Counted from the first letter of the stretch, positions 45,071 to 55,975 are shown. The stretch is DNA of 64,000 nucleotides from Priestia megaterium NBRC 15308 = ATCC 14581 (GCF_000832985.1 NZ_CP009920.1:1612001-1676000), one strand, 5' to 3'. The notes: generated by a model from the letters alone, not told the origin. Program-made: numbers and translations.

Positions 45071-45865
45071 ATGAAAGTTGACAAACATATTCATACTCCA
45101 TTTTGCCCACACGGCTCACCTGATTCATTGCAACAATATGTTGAACAGGCGATTTCCCTGAACTTTTGCGAGATTTCGTTTACAGAGCATGCTCCATTAC
45201 CAAAAAGCTTCAGTGATCCGACGCCTGATCGCGACAGCGGAATGGATCCTGACAAACTTGATCGCTACATTCAAAACGTACAGCAAGTTAAAAAAGAATT
45301 TGAGCCCGATATTCGTATTAATATCGGATTGGAAGTTGACTTTATTGAAGGATTTGAACACGAAACAACAGATTTCTTAAACGAATATGGTCCTTATCTC
45401 GATGACAGCATACTTTCTGTCCACTTCTTAAAACATGAAGAAGGATATGATTGCCTAGATTTTAGCGCTGACGTATTTGCACATATTGTACAGAAGTTTG
45501 GCAGCGTAAGCAAAGTATATGATAAGTATTACAACACCGTATTACGCTCTGTACAGGCCAATTTAGGCGTTTATAAGCCTAAGCGCATTGGTCATATGAC
45601 GCTCGTACATAAATTTCAAACTCGCTTTCCATATGAAGACACACTTTCACCTATTATTTTAGCAATACTCGATGAAATAAAAATGAAAGATCTGGCTTTG
45701 GATTATAATGGTGCAGGGTTGTTTAAGCCTTTGTGCAAGGAAGCGTATCCAGCTCCCTTTGTCGTAAAAGCAGCCCAACAGAAAAAAATCCCTCTCGTAT
45801 ATGGGTCAGATGCCCACTGTGCGAAGGATTTAGGCCAAGGCTATGGAGAGCTCCATTTAGGATAA
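45071..45865 (+). CDS. hisJ: Histidinol-phosphatase, PHP type
   Basis: The 264-residue enzyme removes phosphate from histidinol phosphate in histidine synthesis. It is of the PHP family: VDKHIHTPFCPHGS at the start, SFTEHAPLP, LEVDFIEGFE, SVHFLKHEEGYD, GHMTLVHKF, and YGSDAH near the end supply metal ligands. AAAGGAGG precedes the ATG at 45071; the open frame runs 45 bases further up without a ribosome site. Its end overlaps refZ on the other strand by 9 bases, without room for a shared hairpin. Confidence 0.93.
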   Translation: MKVDKHIHTPFCPHGSPDSLQQYVEQAISLNFCEISFTEHAPLPKSFSDPTPDRDSGMDPDKLDRYIQNVQQVKKEFEPDIRINIGLEVDFIEGFEHETTDFLNEYGPYLDDSILSVHFLKHEEGYDCLDFSADVFAHIVQKFGSVSKVYDKYYNTVLRSVQANLGVYKPKRIGHMTLVHKFQTRFPYEDTLSPIILAILDEIKMKDLALDYNGAGLFKPLCKEAYPAPFVVKAAQQKKIPLVYGSDAHCAKDLGQGYGELHLG

Positions 45866-46504
45866 TTGAACGCGCAGTTTGTTTGTCCGTTCATATGGCA
45901 AACATACCGTAGTGTGGACCCATTGCTCAAGCTCAATCGCATATTGCTGAACAAAATACGGTTCGTGAGGCAATATATGAAGAACTTCACTTAGGTACTG
46001 AGGATGAAGATAAGGCATAGACAGCATGCCCTTAAGCTCAATGATTGTAAAGGAAACGTGCAGCTTTCGAAATTCCTTTTCTTTCATCCCTCTTTCAAGG
46101 ATTGTTTTTAAGTAGTACTTTTCCTTGGTTAAATACGTAGTCATAACTTCTCGAATTAAAATCGTGTCAAGAGAGATTTCTCTATATACGAGCCGGGCAA
46201 TATGCCTATTTTCGTGCTGGTAATGTAAGATAGCTCGAATCATCACGATCATACTTTCTGTTGAAGACAGCTTTTTCATTTCTTGGAATGCTTGCTCCAG
46301 TACCGCAATATAACCTTCAAAATAAGAAATCACTAAACTTTCAAGCAATCCTTCTTTGCTATGAAAATAATATGAAATATTCGCTACGTTCACTTTCGCT
46401 TTTCCTGCAATCTCGCGCACCGACGTACCATCAAAACCTTTTACGTTAAAAAGAGAAACAGCCGCATCAATAATTTTCTCTTTCGTTTTTGACTGTACAG
46501 CCAT
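45857..46504 (-). CDS. refZ: TetR-family regulator RefZ
   Basis: The 215-residue protein has a TetR-type HTH at residues about 10-55 (KEKIIDAAVSLFNVKGFDGTSVREIAGKAKV in pieces) and a helical C-terminal domain. Position beside hisJ and ezrA matches B. subtilis YttP/RefZ, which binds motifs near the origin and affects FtsZ ring placement at the start of sporulation. Here too it lies near a division gene (ezrA). No RefZ target motif was searched for. It converges on hisJ with a 9-base overlap. Confidence 0.88.
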   Translation of the reverse strand: MAVQSKTKEKIIDAAVSLFNVKGFDGTSVREIAGKAKVNVANISYYFHSKEGLLESLVISYFEGYIAVLEQAFQEMKKLSSTESMIVMIRAILHYQHENRHIARLVYREISLDTILIREVMTTYLTKEKYYLKTILERGMKEKEFRKLHVSFTIIELKGMLSMPYLHPQYLSEVLHILPHEPYFVQQYAIELEQWVHTTVCLPYERTNKLRVQLS

Positions 46505-46721
46505 CTATCTACACCTCATTTCGATTTATTTTTACAAAACACATATGATTGCAAAATTGTGTAGAAATCGTTACAGTATTTAAAAAGGATTTTAGTAGCC
46601 TCTCTACATAATTCGTGATAGGCTTTTTAGTTCCTGTAATCTTTTATCGACAAAGTAGCGTTAAAACTGACGTTTCCTGATAAAAACTCATTAAATCTTA
46701 TGTTGAATGGAGGAGAATACA

Positions 46722-47201
46722 TTGTTTAATGTCGAAAACTACAGCGGCTCAAAACAAAAGGATTATGAATTAGTAATTAAGCAATTACGCGCCTTATTAG
46801 AAGGAGAAAGTAATACAATTGCTAATCTAGCAAATGCTTCAGCGTTACTAAATCAATTTTTAAATGAAGTAAACTGGGTAGGCTTTTATTTAATGGAAGA
46901 CGGCGAGTTAGTACTCGGCCCTTTCCAGGGGCTGCCGGCTTGTGTTCGCATTCCACTTGGAAAAGGCGTATGCGGTACAGCAGCTCAAAATCAAAGAACA
47001 GAGCGAATTGAAGATGTTCATGCATTCCCTGGCCACATTGCATGTGATGCCGCTTCTCAATCTGAAATTGTTGTACCAATGGTAAAAGACGGTAAACTTT
47101 TAGGTGTTCTTGATATTGACAGTCCAATCAAAAATCGCTTTGATGAAATCGATCAACAGTATCTTGAAGAATTCGTCAAAGAACTCACTTCTTTTCTTTG
47201 A
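46722..47201 (+). CDS. ytsP: Free methionine-R-sulfoxide reductase (GAF domain)
   Basis: This 159-residue single GAF-domain enzyme reduces free methionine-R-sulfoxide. The three Cys positions of the fRMsr family are present: LPACVRIPLGKGVCGTAAQ (two) and HIACDAASQSEIVVP. An ATG 15 bases upstream is part of the ribosome site ATGGAGGAG; the TTG at 46722, 8 bases after GGAGG, gives an N-terminus (LFNVENYSG) aligned with B. subtilis YtsP, so TTG was chosen. The reductase name rests on family knowledge. It is followed by a strong hairpin. Confidence 0.9.
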   Translation: MFNVENYSGSKQKDYELVIKQLRALLEGESNTIANLANASALLNQFLNEVNWVGFYLMEDGELVLGPFQGLPACVRIPLGKGVCGTAAQNQRTERIEDVHAFPGHIACDAASQSEIVVPMVKDGKLLGVLDIDSPIKNRFDEIDQQYLEEFVKELTSFL

Positions 47202-47206
47202 ATATG

Positions 47207-47249
47207 AATAAGCAAAAAAACCGCTGTAAATCAGCGGTTTTTGCTTATT
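47207..47249 (+). terminator. Terminator of ytsP
   Basis: AATAAGCAAAAA..CCGCTG pairs with CAGCGGTTTTTGCTTATT around a 5-base loop; the A-rich and T-rich flanks allow either direction. Confidence 0.8.
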
Positions 47250-47361
47250 AAACAAACGTTTGATTAGCCCATCACCACCGTTTTCTTATGTTCTTTCTTC
47301 TCCTTTCATACTTCAAAAGAATATATCCTTTCTTTTACATTCTTTTAATCTTCAATCTTCC

Positions 47362-47617
47362 TTGACTTTATACGAGGAAACACCTATAATACTCGTTGTG
47401 TGAAATATTGCAGCTTATACAATCTTCTTTATGTTTTTTCATTTTGTTCCTCATTAAAAGGTTGTTTTACAGAAGTAGCAATTCTTTTAACAAGATGGTG
47501 TATCGTGTAACTCTCTGCTGCTAGAGCGATGGTACATGAAAACAAAATGAGCATATCGCTAGAATGTGTCTGTTTTTGTTTTGCATAAAATAAAAACACA
47601 AACAAGGAGGAGTCATC
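47362..47617 (+). promoter_or_regulatory. rpsD promoter and long leader
   Basis: TTGACT (47362-47367) and TATAAT (47385-47390) are 17 bases apart, a near-consensus sigma-A promoter. The start would be near 47396, leaving a leader of about 220 bases before rpsD, with paired stretches such as TGTTTTT/AAAAACA near 47570-47605. In B. subtilis S4 represses its own mRNA through the rpsD leader; the same is likely here, though I did not fold it. Confidence 0.75.
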
Positions 47618-48220
47618 ATGGCTCGTTATACAGGTCCAAGTTGGAAAATCTCTCGTCGCTTAGGTCTTTCTCTAAGTGGTACAGGTAAAGAATTAGAAAA
47701 ACGCCCTTACGCTCCAGGTCCACACGGCCCAGGTCAACGTAAGAAAATTTCTGAGTACGGTTTACAATTACAAGAAAAGCAAAAATTACGCCACATGTAT
47801 GGTGTAACTGAGCGTCAATTCCGTAACTTATTCGTTGCTGCTGGTAAATTAACTGGTAAGCACGGTGAGAACTTCATGATTCTTTTAGAAGCTCGTCTTG
47901 ATAACTTAGTATACCGTATGGGTCTTGCACGCACTCGTCGTCAAGCTCGTCAATTAGTTAACCACGGTCACGTTTTAGTTGACGGTAAACGCGTTGACAT
48001 CCCATCTTACCGTGTACAACCTGGTCAAGTGATCGGTGTTCGCGAAAAATCTCGCAACCTTTCAATCGTGAAAGAAGCGCTTGAAGTTAACAACTTCGTA
48101 CCAGACTACTTAACAGTAGACGCTGAGAAATTAGAAGGTACATTCACTCGTTTACCAGAGCGTTCTGAATTATCTGCTGAAATCAACGAAGCACTAATCG
48201 TAGAGTTCTACTCTCGTTAA
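47618..48220 (+). CDS. rpsD: Ribosomal protein S4 (zinc-free form)
   Basis: S4 binds 16S rRNA early in 30S assembly. The 200-residue protein has the N-terminal domain starting [15 protein letters not shown] and the S4 RNA-binding domain [32 protein letters not shown] (in pieces, about 88-150). The four zinc Cys of the alternative form are absent, so it is the C-minus type. Codon use is strongly biased, as for highly expressed genes. AAGGAGG precedes the ATG. It is monocistronic, away from other ribosomal protein genes, as in B. subtilis. Confidence 0.98.
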   Translation: MARYTGPSWKISRRLGLSLSGTGKELEKRPYAPGPHGPGQRKKISEYGLQLQEKQKLRHMYGVTERQFRNLFVAAGKLTGKHGENFMILLEARLDNLVYRMGLARTRRQARQLVNHGHVLVDGKRVDIPSYRVQPGQVIGVREKSRNLSIVKEALEVNNFVPDYLTVDAEKLEGTFTRLPERSELSAEINEALIVEFYSR

Positions 48221-48224
48221 TAGT

Positions 48225-48257
48225 AAAAAGCCGTTCCTTATGGAGCGGCTTTTTTGC
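48225..48257 (+). terminator. Terminator of rpsD
   Basis: AAAAAGCCG.TCC pairs with GGA.GCGGCTTTTTT around TTAT (one mismatch), followed by a T run. Confidence 0.85.
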
Positions 48258-48266
48258 TATCTATAT

Positions 48267-49572
<1,306 letters not shown>

Positions 49573-49599
49573 CTAATTGCTCGTTACAATTTGTTGAAC

Positions 49600-49864
49600 A
49601 ACATAAAAAACGCCCCTTCTTAAAAAAGAAGGGACGAAAATATCGCGGTACCACCCTATTTGGAAATAAATTATTTCCCACTTAAATGATGTAACGGTCT
49701 ACCCGTCTTTTGCTACTGTAAGTTCACAAAAGATGCTCAAGGACGTATTTCATATTTGTCTATGTACTGATTTTCAGCAACCATCAGCTCTCTTAAACAG
49801 GGAGACAAGTATTACTTCTTCCTATCACTGCAGTTTATTTTATTTAAAAGTTTACACCCCACAA
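49600..49864 (-). promoter_or_regulatory. Tyr T-box riboswitch and promoter of tyrS
   Basis: The minus strand carries the T-box sequence AGGGTGGTACCGCG (RC of 49643-49656), followed by a terminator stem (49604-49638: CGTCCCTTCTT/AAGAAGGGGCG, then TTTTTT). Further up, GAGAGCTGATGGTTGCTGAA and AATCAGTACATAG form the specifier region; the codon there is UAC, tyrosine. A promoter TTGTGG-N16-TAAAAT (49859-49864 and 49837-49842) places the RNA start near 49830. Uncharged tRNA-Tyr would favour read-through into tyrS. Confidence 0.93.
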
Positions 49865-49894
49865 TTATGAATGATTTTATTTTAAAATTCAAGT

Positions 49895-49931
49895 CCAAAA
49901 AAAAGTTCAAACAGCTGGCTGTTTGAACTTT
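49895..49931 (-). terminator. Terminator of acsA
   Basis: AAAGTTCAAACAGC is nearly a perfect palindrome arm with GCTGTTTGAACTTT, followed on the minus strand by TTTTTTTTGG. Confidence 0.9.
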
Positions 49932-49976
49932 ATAAAAATCACTTATTTTCCCTACAAAGATTGAAACATTTACTCC

Positions 49977-51692
49977 TTAGTCTTCCATCGTTGACAAATC
50001 GCCCGTTGGCAAATCTAATTCCCACGCTTTTAAAACGCGACGCATAATTTTACCACTTCGTGTTTTAGGTAGCTTATCTTTAAACTCGATTTCACGCGGG
50101 GCTGCATGAGCAGCTAACCCTTTTTTCACAAATTGACGAATATCTTCAATCAGTTCATCTGAAGATTCATACCCATCTCTAAGTGCGATAAATGCTTTAA
50201 TAATTTCCCCGCGCACAGGGTCAGGCTTACCAATAACACCCGCTTCTGCTACAGCAGGATGTTCAACAAGCTTACTTTCTACTTCAAATGGACCCACGCG
50301 TTCTCCTGCCGTCATAATAACATCATCGATTCGGCCTTGGAACCAAAAATAACCTTCTTCATCCATATACGCCGAATCACCTGATACGTACCAATCACCT
50401 GGCATAAAATATGACTCATACTTTTCTTTGTTGTTCCAAATCGTATGCATCATAGATGGCCAGCCTTTTTTAATTGCTAAGTTCCCCATTCGATAAGGTG
50501 GAAGCTCTTGCCCTTGATCGTCAACGATTGCTGCTTGTACGCCTGGAATTGGTTTCCCCATAGATCCTGGCTTAATTTTCATGGACGGATAATTACAAAT
50601 CGTCTGACCGCCAGTTTCAGTCATCCACCACGTATCATGAATACGTTTTTGGAACACCTTCATTCCCCAGCGTACCACTTCAGGATTTAACGGTTCTCCC
50701 ACACTTAATACATGTCTGAGATTGCTTAAATCATAGCGTTTAACTAAGTCATCACCAGCACCCATTAGCATACGAAAAGCTGTAGGTGCACTGTACCAAA
50801 CCGTTACGCCAAAATCTTCAAGTGCTTGATACCATGCATCTGGACTAAAGCGTCCTCCTACAATCACATTGGTTGCTCCAGCAAGCCAAGGACCAAAAAT
50901 TCCATAGGAAGTCCCCGTTACCCAACCGGGATCTGCTGTACACCAATACACATCGTCATCTTTTAAGTCGAGTACCCACTTTGCAGTTTGATAGTGCTGA
51001 AGCATTGCGTTGTGAACATGAAGTACGCCTTTTGGTTTGCCAGTTGAACCTGATGTATAATGAAGCAGCATACCATCTGTTCTATCTACCCACTCAATTT
51101 CCACCTCTTTATTCGCCGCTTCTAATCGCTTTAGAAAATCTAGTTGAATGCCTTCTTCTTCTACATTTCCCCCTACAAGGAGAATGTGTTTTAAAGCTGG
51201 CAAATCTTTCACCGGAACGCGGCTCAGCAGTTCAGGCGTTGTAATTAACACTTTTGCATCACTGTCTTGCAAACGATCTTTTACTGCACCTTCCATGAAC
51301 GCTTCAAATAAAGGCCCAACAATAGCGCCAAGCTTCACCGCTCCTAACAATGCAAAATAAAGTTCCGGAGAGCGAGGCATAAAAATAAACACGCGATCTC
51401 CCTTCTCTACGTCTGCTTGTTTTAGCACGTTTGCGGCCTTGTTTGACCATTCTTTCATTTCTTTGAATGTATATTTTTCATTGCGCTGCGCATCTCGATA
51501 ATAAAGCGCAACTTTATTTTTACGCGTAGAGTTTGCGTGCTTATCAATTGCTTCATAAGCTGCATTTAATTTACCTGTTTCATGCCATGAAAATTCCTTC
51601 TCCACTTGTGACCAGTCAAAGGTTTGATACGTTTTATCGTAGTCCTGTAAGTTGTATACCCCTTCAATTACAGGAAGCGCTTCCACCTTCAT
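49977..51692 (-). CDS. acsA: Acetyl-CoA synthetase
   Basis: AcsA activates acetate to acetyl-CoA for growth on acetate. The 571-residue adenylate-forming enzyme has LHYTSGSTGKPKGVLH (phosphate loop), WWMTETGGQ, YVSGDSAYMDEEGYFWF and PKTRSGKIMRRV, whose Lys before I-M is the one acetylated by AcuA in B. subtilis. The frame is open 150 bases further, but AAGGGGGAG and the ATG at 51692 fit MKVEALPVIEG, like B. subtilis. It is divergent from acuABC, which encodes its acetylation control. A promoter TTGTGA-N17-TATAAT lies just upstream. Confidence 0.97.
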   Translation of the reverse strand: MKVEALPVIEGVYNLQDYDKTYQTFDWSQVEKEFSWHETGKLNAAYEAIDKHANSTRKNKVALYYRDAQRNEKYTFKEMKEWSNKAANVLKQADVEKGDRVFIFMPRSPELYFALLGAVKLGAIVGPLFEAFMEGAVKDRLQDSDAKVLITTPELLSRVPVKDLPALKHILLVGGNVEEEGIQLDFLKRLEAANKEVEIEWVDRTDGMLLHYTSGSTGKPKGVLHVHNAMLQHYQTAKWVLDLKDDDVYWCTADPGWVTGTSYGIFGPWLAGATNVIVGGRFSPDAWYQALEDFGVTVWYSAPTAFRMLMGAGDDLVKRYDLSNLRHVLSVGEPLNPEVVRWGMKVFQKRIHDTWWMTETGGQTICNYPSMKIKPGSMGKPIPGVQAAIVDDQGQELPPYRMGNLAIKKGWPSMMHTIWNNKEKYESYFMPGDWYVSGDSAYMDEEGYFWFQGRIDDVIMTAGERVGPFEVESKLVEHPAVAEAGVIGKPDPVRGEIIKAFIALRDGYESSDELIEDIRQFVKKGLAAHAAPREIEFKDKLPKTRSGKIMRRVLKAWELDLPTGDLSTMED

Positions 51693-51728
51693 CACAAACT
51701 CCCCCTTATGTATAAAATTTACAAACCT

Positions 51729-51757
51729 ATTATATAACAAAAATAGACTTTTCACAA
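51729..51757 (-). promoter_or_regulatory. acsA promoter
   Basis: On the minus strand TTGTGA (51752-51757) and TATAAT (51729-51734) are 17 bases apart, about 37 bases before the acsA start codon. Confidence 0.75.
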
Positions 51758-51904
51758 TTTTATAAAAATTATTTGTCGGAATTGGGATAATAGTCTCCCT
51801 TGTTATATGACAACCTTGTTTATATAAGTGTCGAATTAACAAGAATCTCTTTTAATTTTCTATTCTATGTTTTTAAAAAAACTCCTTTTCTTTTATTTAA
51901 TTTT

Positions 51905-51944
51905 TTGAAAACGCTTTAATACAGAGTTTTTTTTATATTATAAT
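51905..51944 (+). promoter_or_regulatory. cre site and promoter of acuABC
   Basis: TTGAAAACGCTTTAA (51905-51919) matches the cre consensus WTGNAANCGNWWNCA at all fixed positions but one. A -10 TATAAT lies at 51939-51944, so the cre overlaps the -35 region, an arrangement expected to repress acuABC by CcpA. It lies about 150 bases upstream of the acsA promoter. Confidence 0.65.
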
Positions 51945-51976
51945 ACAGATAAGACTGCTTGAAGGTGGTGATTCAT

Positions 51977-52609
51977 GTGAAACATTCCCAAACATACAAT
52001 ATGAAAGAACTAAAAACAGCTGTTGGAGCAATTGTTATTGAAGGACCTGTCTCCTCACAGACCTTGCAACAACTTGATTTTCATGAGCAACTAACGGCCT
52101 TTCGTCCACCTGAACAGCAAAAAGAAGCATTGATCGAGATTGCCAACTTGCCTGAAGGTAGAATCATTATTGCTCGCCATCATCATACAATCATTGGTTA
52201 CGTAACCTTTTTATATCCCGATCCTCTAGAACGATGGTCGGAAGGAAATATGGAGAATTTAATCGAATTAGGAGCTATAGAGGTAGCTGCTCCATTTCGC
52301 AGCTACGCTGTTGGTAAAAACTTGCTTATCGTATCTATGATGGATGATGCAATGGAAGATTATATTGTCATTACGACAGAATATTACTGGCATTGGGATT
52401 TAAAAGGAACAGGGCTAAATGTGTGGGATTACCGCAAAATTATGGAGAAAATGATGAATAAAGGCGGACTTACGTGGTTTGCCACAGATGATCCGGAAAT
52501 CAGCTCCCACCCTGCTAATTGTTTGATGGTAAGAATTGGGAGAAGAGTACCTCAAGAAAGCATGCAAGAATTTGATAGCCTGCGCTTTCGAAATCGCTTT
52601 ATGTATTAA
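51977..52609 (+). CDS. acuA: Protein acetyltransferase AcuA
   Basis: AcuA acetylates and thereby inactivates AcsA. The 210-residue protein has a GNAT-type fold with EGRIIIARHHHTIIGYVTF (partly), the conserved YPDPLERWSEGNMENLIELGAIEV and a C-terminal WFATDDPEISSHPANCL stretch, all as in B. subtilis AcuA. A TTG 18 bases upstream opens the frame, but AAGGTGGTGA is placed for the GTG at 51977, giving MKHSQTYNMKEL, the B. subtilis-like N-terminus. It is first in acuABC. Confidence 0.94.
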   Translation: MKHSQTYNMKELKTAVGAIVIEGPVSSQTLQQLDFHEQLTAFRPPEQQKEALIEIANLPEGRIIIARHHHTIIGYVTFLYPDPLERWSEGNMENLIELGAIEVAAPFRSYAVGKNLLIVSMMDDAMEDYIVITTEYYWHWDLKGTGLNVWDYRKIMEKMMNKGGLTWFATDDPEISSHPANCLMVRIGRRVPQESMQEFDSLRFRNRFMY

Positions 52610-52639
52610 GCTGACCTTTAAGAAAAGGAGCCGTGTCTG

Positions 52640-53281
52640 ATGATTGTTGAAGAAATGATGAAAACCGATCTCGTTACCTTAACCCCCGACCATACGATTG
52701 CTGAAGCTATGAAACTTTTAGATACACATAAGATTAGACATATTCCTATCGTTAATGACCTTCATCACGTAGTTGGCATCATTTCTGATCGAGACGTAAG
52801 AGATGCAAGTCCATCTATTTTAGATAATACTTATACGTCTGCTCTTCTATCCGAGCCTGTGCGGATGATTATGCAAACAGAAGTCATTACAGCTCACCCT
52901 CTTGATTTTGTTGAAGAAATTGCAAGTATTTTTTATGAACATCAAATCGGTTGTATTCCCGTCACAAAAAACAAGCGGTTAGTAGGAGTTGTTACCGAGA
53001 GAGATCTATTACATACGTTTATTCAGCTTACCGGTACCAATAAACCAGGTTCACAAATTGAAATAAAAGTAGAAAACAAGGCTGGCGTGCTCGCTGAAGT
53101 TACATCCCTTTTTGGTTCAACGAGAACAAACATCTTAAGCGTACTTGTCTACCCTGATGTAGATGAACGATATAAAATCCTTGTGCTTCGCATTCAAGCT
53201 ATTAATCCATTAATTAGTATAAATACATTAAAAGAAAACGGCTATGAGGTGTTGTGGCCTAAATTACCGGAGATGACGTAA
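52640..53281 (+). CDS. acuB: AcuB, CBS-pair and ACT-domain protein
   Basis: The 213-residue protein has two CBS motifs (about 1-60 and 75-130: HKIRHIPIVNDLHHVVGIISDRD and HQIGCIPVTKNKRLVGVVTERD, in pieces) and an ACT-like domain (about 140-210, IEIKVENKAGVLAEV). It is a nucleotide-sensing component of the acetoin/acetate utilisation operon; its precise action on AcuA or AcuC is not settled. AAAGGAGCC precedes the ATG. Its TAA overlaps the acuC ATG by one base (TAATG). Confidence 0.93.
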   Translation: MIVEEMMKTDLVTLTPDHTIAEAMKLLDTHKIRHIPIVNDLHHVVGIISDRDVRDASPSILDNTYTSALLSEPVRMIMQTEVITAHPLDFVEEIASIFYEHQIGCIPVTKNKRLVGVVTERDLLHTFIQLTGTNKPGSQIEIKVENKAGVLAEVTSLFGSTRTNILSVLVYPDVDERYKILVLRIQAINPLISINTLKENGYEVLWPKLPEMT

Positions 53282-54444
53282 TGACTAGTAATGCTGTATT
53301 TATTTATTCAGATGATATTCTTTCGTACAAATTCAGCAATAATCATCCGTTTAACCAGCTTCGTGTTCAACTAACATATGAACTGTTACGGGAATTTGGC
53401 GCTTTAGGCAATCAAGATATTGTATTACCGCGGATGGCATCTGATGAAGAACTTCAGCTTGTCCATGATACTAGCTATATTCAAGCGGTAAAATTAGCAG
53501 GAAGCGGCGAGCTTTCTGTTGAAAAAGCAGCAGATTTTGGTCTTGGAACAGAAGATACACCTATGTTTCCCAACATGCATGAAGCCAGTGCATTTTTAGT
53601 TGGAGGTACACTTACTGCTGTAGATTATGTGATGACTGGAAAAGCTAAGCATGCTCTAAATTTAGGAGGAGGATTGCACCACGGCTTTCGAGGAAAAGCT
53701 TCCGGCTTCTGTATTTATAACGATAGCGCGGTAGCCATCAAATATATGCAGCAAAAGTACAACGCGCGCGTTCTCTATGTCGATACAGATGCTCACCATG
53801 GTGACGGCGTTCAATGGACATTTTATGACGACCCTTCCGTTTGTACTCTTTCCATTCATGAAACGGGACGCTACTTGTTTCCAGGTACGGGAAACGTTAA
53901 CGAACGCGGGCACAGTGAAGGCTATGGTTATTCATTTAATGTGCCTGTTGATGCTTATACCGAAGATGAGTCTTGGCTCGACGTTTATAAGACCTCTTTA
54001 AAAGAAGTAGCTGCTTTTTTTAAACCAGATGTTATCTTGACACAAAATGGAGCCGATTCTCATTATTACGATCCGCTCACTCATTTATGCGGCACCACGA
54101 AAATATACCGTGAGATTCCTAAAATTGCTCATGAAATTGCCCATGAATACTGTCAGGGAAGATGGATTGCGGTTGGCGGAGGAGGTTATGATATTTGGCG
54201 GGTTGTTCCTCGGGCTTGGTCATTCATTTGGCTTGAAATGATTGAACGAAAGGCAGAAGGCATGCTTCCTCTGTCATGGCTTGAAAAATGGACAAAAGTA
54301 TCGCCCCACCCCGTTTGCACGCAGTGGGATGATGAACCTAATATCTATCAGCCAATTCCAAGAAAACCAGAAATAACAGAAAAAAACGCTCAAACTCTTG
54401 AGCGCGCTCTTTATCCTATTCGTTCTCATACATCTCATTCTTAA
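53281..54444 (+). CDS. acuC: Protein deacetylase AcuC
   Basis: AcuC is a class I-type histone-deacetylase homologue that removes the acetyl group from AcsA, reversing AcuA. The 387-residue protein shows LNLGGGLHHGF, the metal and charge relay region YVDTDAHHGDGVQWTFY, TLSIHETGRYLFPGTG and QNGADSHYYDPLTHL, the usual zinc-deacetylase motifs. It overlaps acuB by one base and ends in a terminator shared with motS. Length equals B. subtilis AcuC (387). Confidence 0.95.
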   Translation: MTSNAVFIYSDDILSYKFSNNHPFNQLRVQLTYELLREFGALGNQDIVLPRMASDEELQLVHDTSYIQAVKLAGSGELSVEKAADFGLGTEDTPMFPNMHEASAFLVGGTLTAVDYVMTGKAKHALNLGGGLHHGFRGKASGFCIYNDSAVAIKYMQQKYNARVLYVDTDAHHGDGVQWTFYDDPSVCTLSIHETGRYLFPGTGNVNERGHSEGYGYSFNVPVDAYTEDESWLDVYKTSLKEVAAFFKPDVILTQNGADSHYYDPLTHLCGTTKIYREIPKIAHEIAHEYCQGRWIAVGGGGYDIWRVVPRAWSFIWLEMIERKAEGMLPLSWLEKWTKVSPHPVCTQWDDEPNIYQPIPRKPEITEKNAQTLERALYPIRSHTSHS

Positions 54445-54475
54445 AAAAAGGCTATACAAGCGTATGGCCTTTTTC
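54443..54475. terminator. Bidirectional terminator between acuC and motS
   Basis: AAAAAAAGGC.ATAC pairs with GTATGGCCTTTTT (one mismatch) around a 3-4-base loop; it overlaps both stop codons. Confidence 0.82.
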
Positions 54476-55130
54476 ACTGTGCTTCGGGATCTGAAATAAT
54501 AATTTCGACGCGTCTATTTTTTTGTAGATTGTCATTAGACGTGTTCGGAACAAGCGGCTTTGTATCTCCATATCCAAGTGCTTCAAAGCGGTTAGCAGAA
54601 AGAGAAAAATGGTTCGTTAAATAACGTATGACGCCGCTAGCACGCGCTGCCGATAGTTCCCAATTAGATGGATAACGATAGGTGTGAATGGGTCGATTGT
54701 CGGTATGACCTTCTACTTTAATATCATTTGGAATAGTACTGAATAACCTTCCTAATTCATCTAGAAAAGGAGTACCTTTTTTCAAAATGTCCGCTTGTCC
54801 TGTTTCAAACAGCACCTGTTCTTGTAAAATAAGCACAACTCCGCGTTTATCTCGCTTAGCAGTAATGACATTCTGAAGCTTATTTTCCTTCAGGTAGCCC
54901 TGCACTTTCGCTAAAATGTTATCCAGCTTTTGAGACTGCTGGCTCTTTTCTACAGAAGCTAATGAGCCACCGCTTGTAAGCGAATTGACAACGGTCTGAA
55001 ACTTTTGATTATCAACGCTAGACATTGAAAATAGTAAAATAAAAAAAACTAATATTAACGTCACCAAATCAGCAAATGTTACCATCCATTTTGGCGACTG
55101 TGCCGAATACCTTTTTCTTCTACGCTTCAC
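54474..55130 (-). CDS. motS: Sodium-type flagellar stator protein MotS
   Basis: MotS is the MotB-like stator that anchors to peptidoglycan and, with MotP, drives the flagellum by Na+ flow. The 218-residue protein has a basic N-terminus, one helix (about 18-37) with the channel Asp in [13 protein letters not shown], and an OmpA-type peptidoglycan domain with [26 protein letters not shown] (in pieces). The open frame starts 48 bases upstream with TTG and no ribosome site; GTG at 55130 is preferred because it has AAGAGAG. It overlaps motP by about 11 bases. Confidence 0.88.
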   Translation of the reverse strand: MKRRRKRYSAQSPKWMVTFADLVTLILVFFILLFSMSSVDNQKFQTVVNSLTSGGSLASVEKSQQSQKLDNILAKVQGYLKENKLQNVITAKRDKRGVVLILQEQVLFETGQADILKKGTPFLDELGRLFSTIPNDIKVEGHTDNRPIHTYRYPSNWELSAARASGVIRYLTNHFSLSANRFEALGYGDTKPLVPNTSNDNLQKNRRVEIIISDPEAQ

Positions 55131-55923
55131 GAACGTGTTCTCTCTTTTCTTCCAGCTTTCGTTTTTCAACAGGGGCAAATACTTTTAGCTTTGCTTGCAC
55201 AAAGCGAGAATTTTGACCCGCCAGCAAGCCGATGACACCTTCAATAATCACTTCTTTAACAAAAAGCTCATGCTCCGTTTTACCAGCTAATTTAGCTGCG
55301 ATTGGCTGAAAAAACAAGTTTGAAAGCAGCGCCCCGTAGAAAGTCGTTAAAAGAGCAATTGCCATGTTAGGCCCAAGCGACGAAGGAGTATTAAGGCTTT
55401 TAAGCATTAGCACTAGCCCAACGAGCGTCCCAATCATTCCCCAAGCGGGGGCATAATCGCCTGCTTTTTCAAACATACTTCGACCTCTCGCATGTCTTTC
55501 TTCCACTGCAGCTATTTCAGCTTCAAGAAGCTCTCGAATCATTTCTGGTTCTACTCCATCAATGGCTAGCAAAATACCTTTTTTCACAAATGAATCATCG
55601 ATTTGTTCAAGTTCTGCTTCTAACGATAGAAGCCCTTCTCGACGCGCTTTCTCCGATAAATGTACAAATGTTCCTACAATTTCTTCTACGTTTATTTCTT
55701 TCGATTGAAACGCTTGTTTCCCTACTCTTCCCATATTTTTTAATTGTTTTAAAGGAAAGCTCACGCACAGCGTACCAAAAACGCCTCCCAGTACAATTAA
55801 AATCGATGGTACATCAATAAAAGCTAAAAAACCGCTCATTCCCCCACTTGAAATAACCCCAAACACAACCATAGAGATACCAATTAGTATCCCTATAGGT
55901 GTGAGCATATCAATTTTTTTCAT
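55120..55923 (-). CDS. motP: Sodium-type flagellar stator protein MotP
   Basis: MotP is the MotA-like stator. The 267-residue protein has four helices (about 7-25, 32-50, 155-175, 185-205), the long cytoplasmic loop (55-150) that contacts the rotor, and [19 protein letters not shown] with [14 protein letters not shown] in the last pair of helices. In B. subtilis motPS are co-transcribed with ccpA, as here, 52 bases downstream of it. Sodium use is taken from the MotP/MotS family, not proven by this sequence. Confidence 0.92.
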   Translation of the reverse strand: MKKIDMLTPIGILIGISMVVFGVISSGGMSGFLAFIDVPSILIVLGGVFGTLCVSFPLKQLKNMGRVGKQAFQSKEINVEEIVGTFVHLSEKARREGLLSLEAELEQIDDSFVKKGILLAIDGVEPEMIRELLEAEIAAVEERHARGRSMFEKAGDYAPAWGMIGTLVGLVLMLKSLNTPSSLGPNMAIALLTTFYGALLSNLFFQPIAAKLAGKTEHELFVKEVIIEGVIGLLAGQNSRFVQAKLKVFAPVEKRKLEEKREHVREA

Positions 55924-55975
55924 ATTCTATCTCCCCGTGTCTGAACTTGGATTCGTTCTTATTCATTCACAGGTA

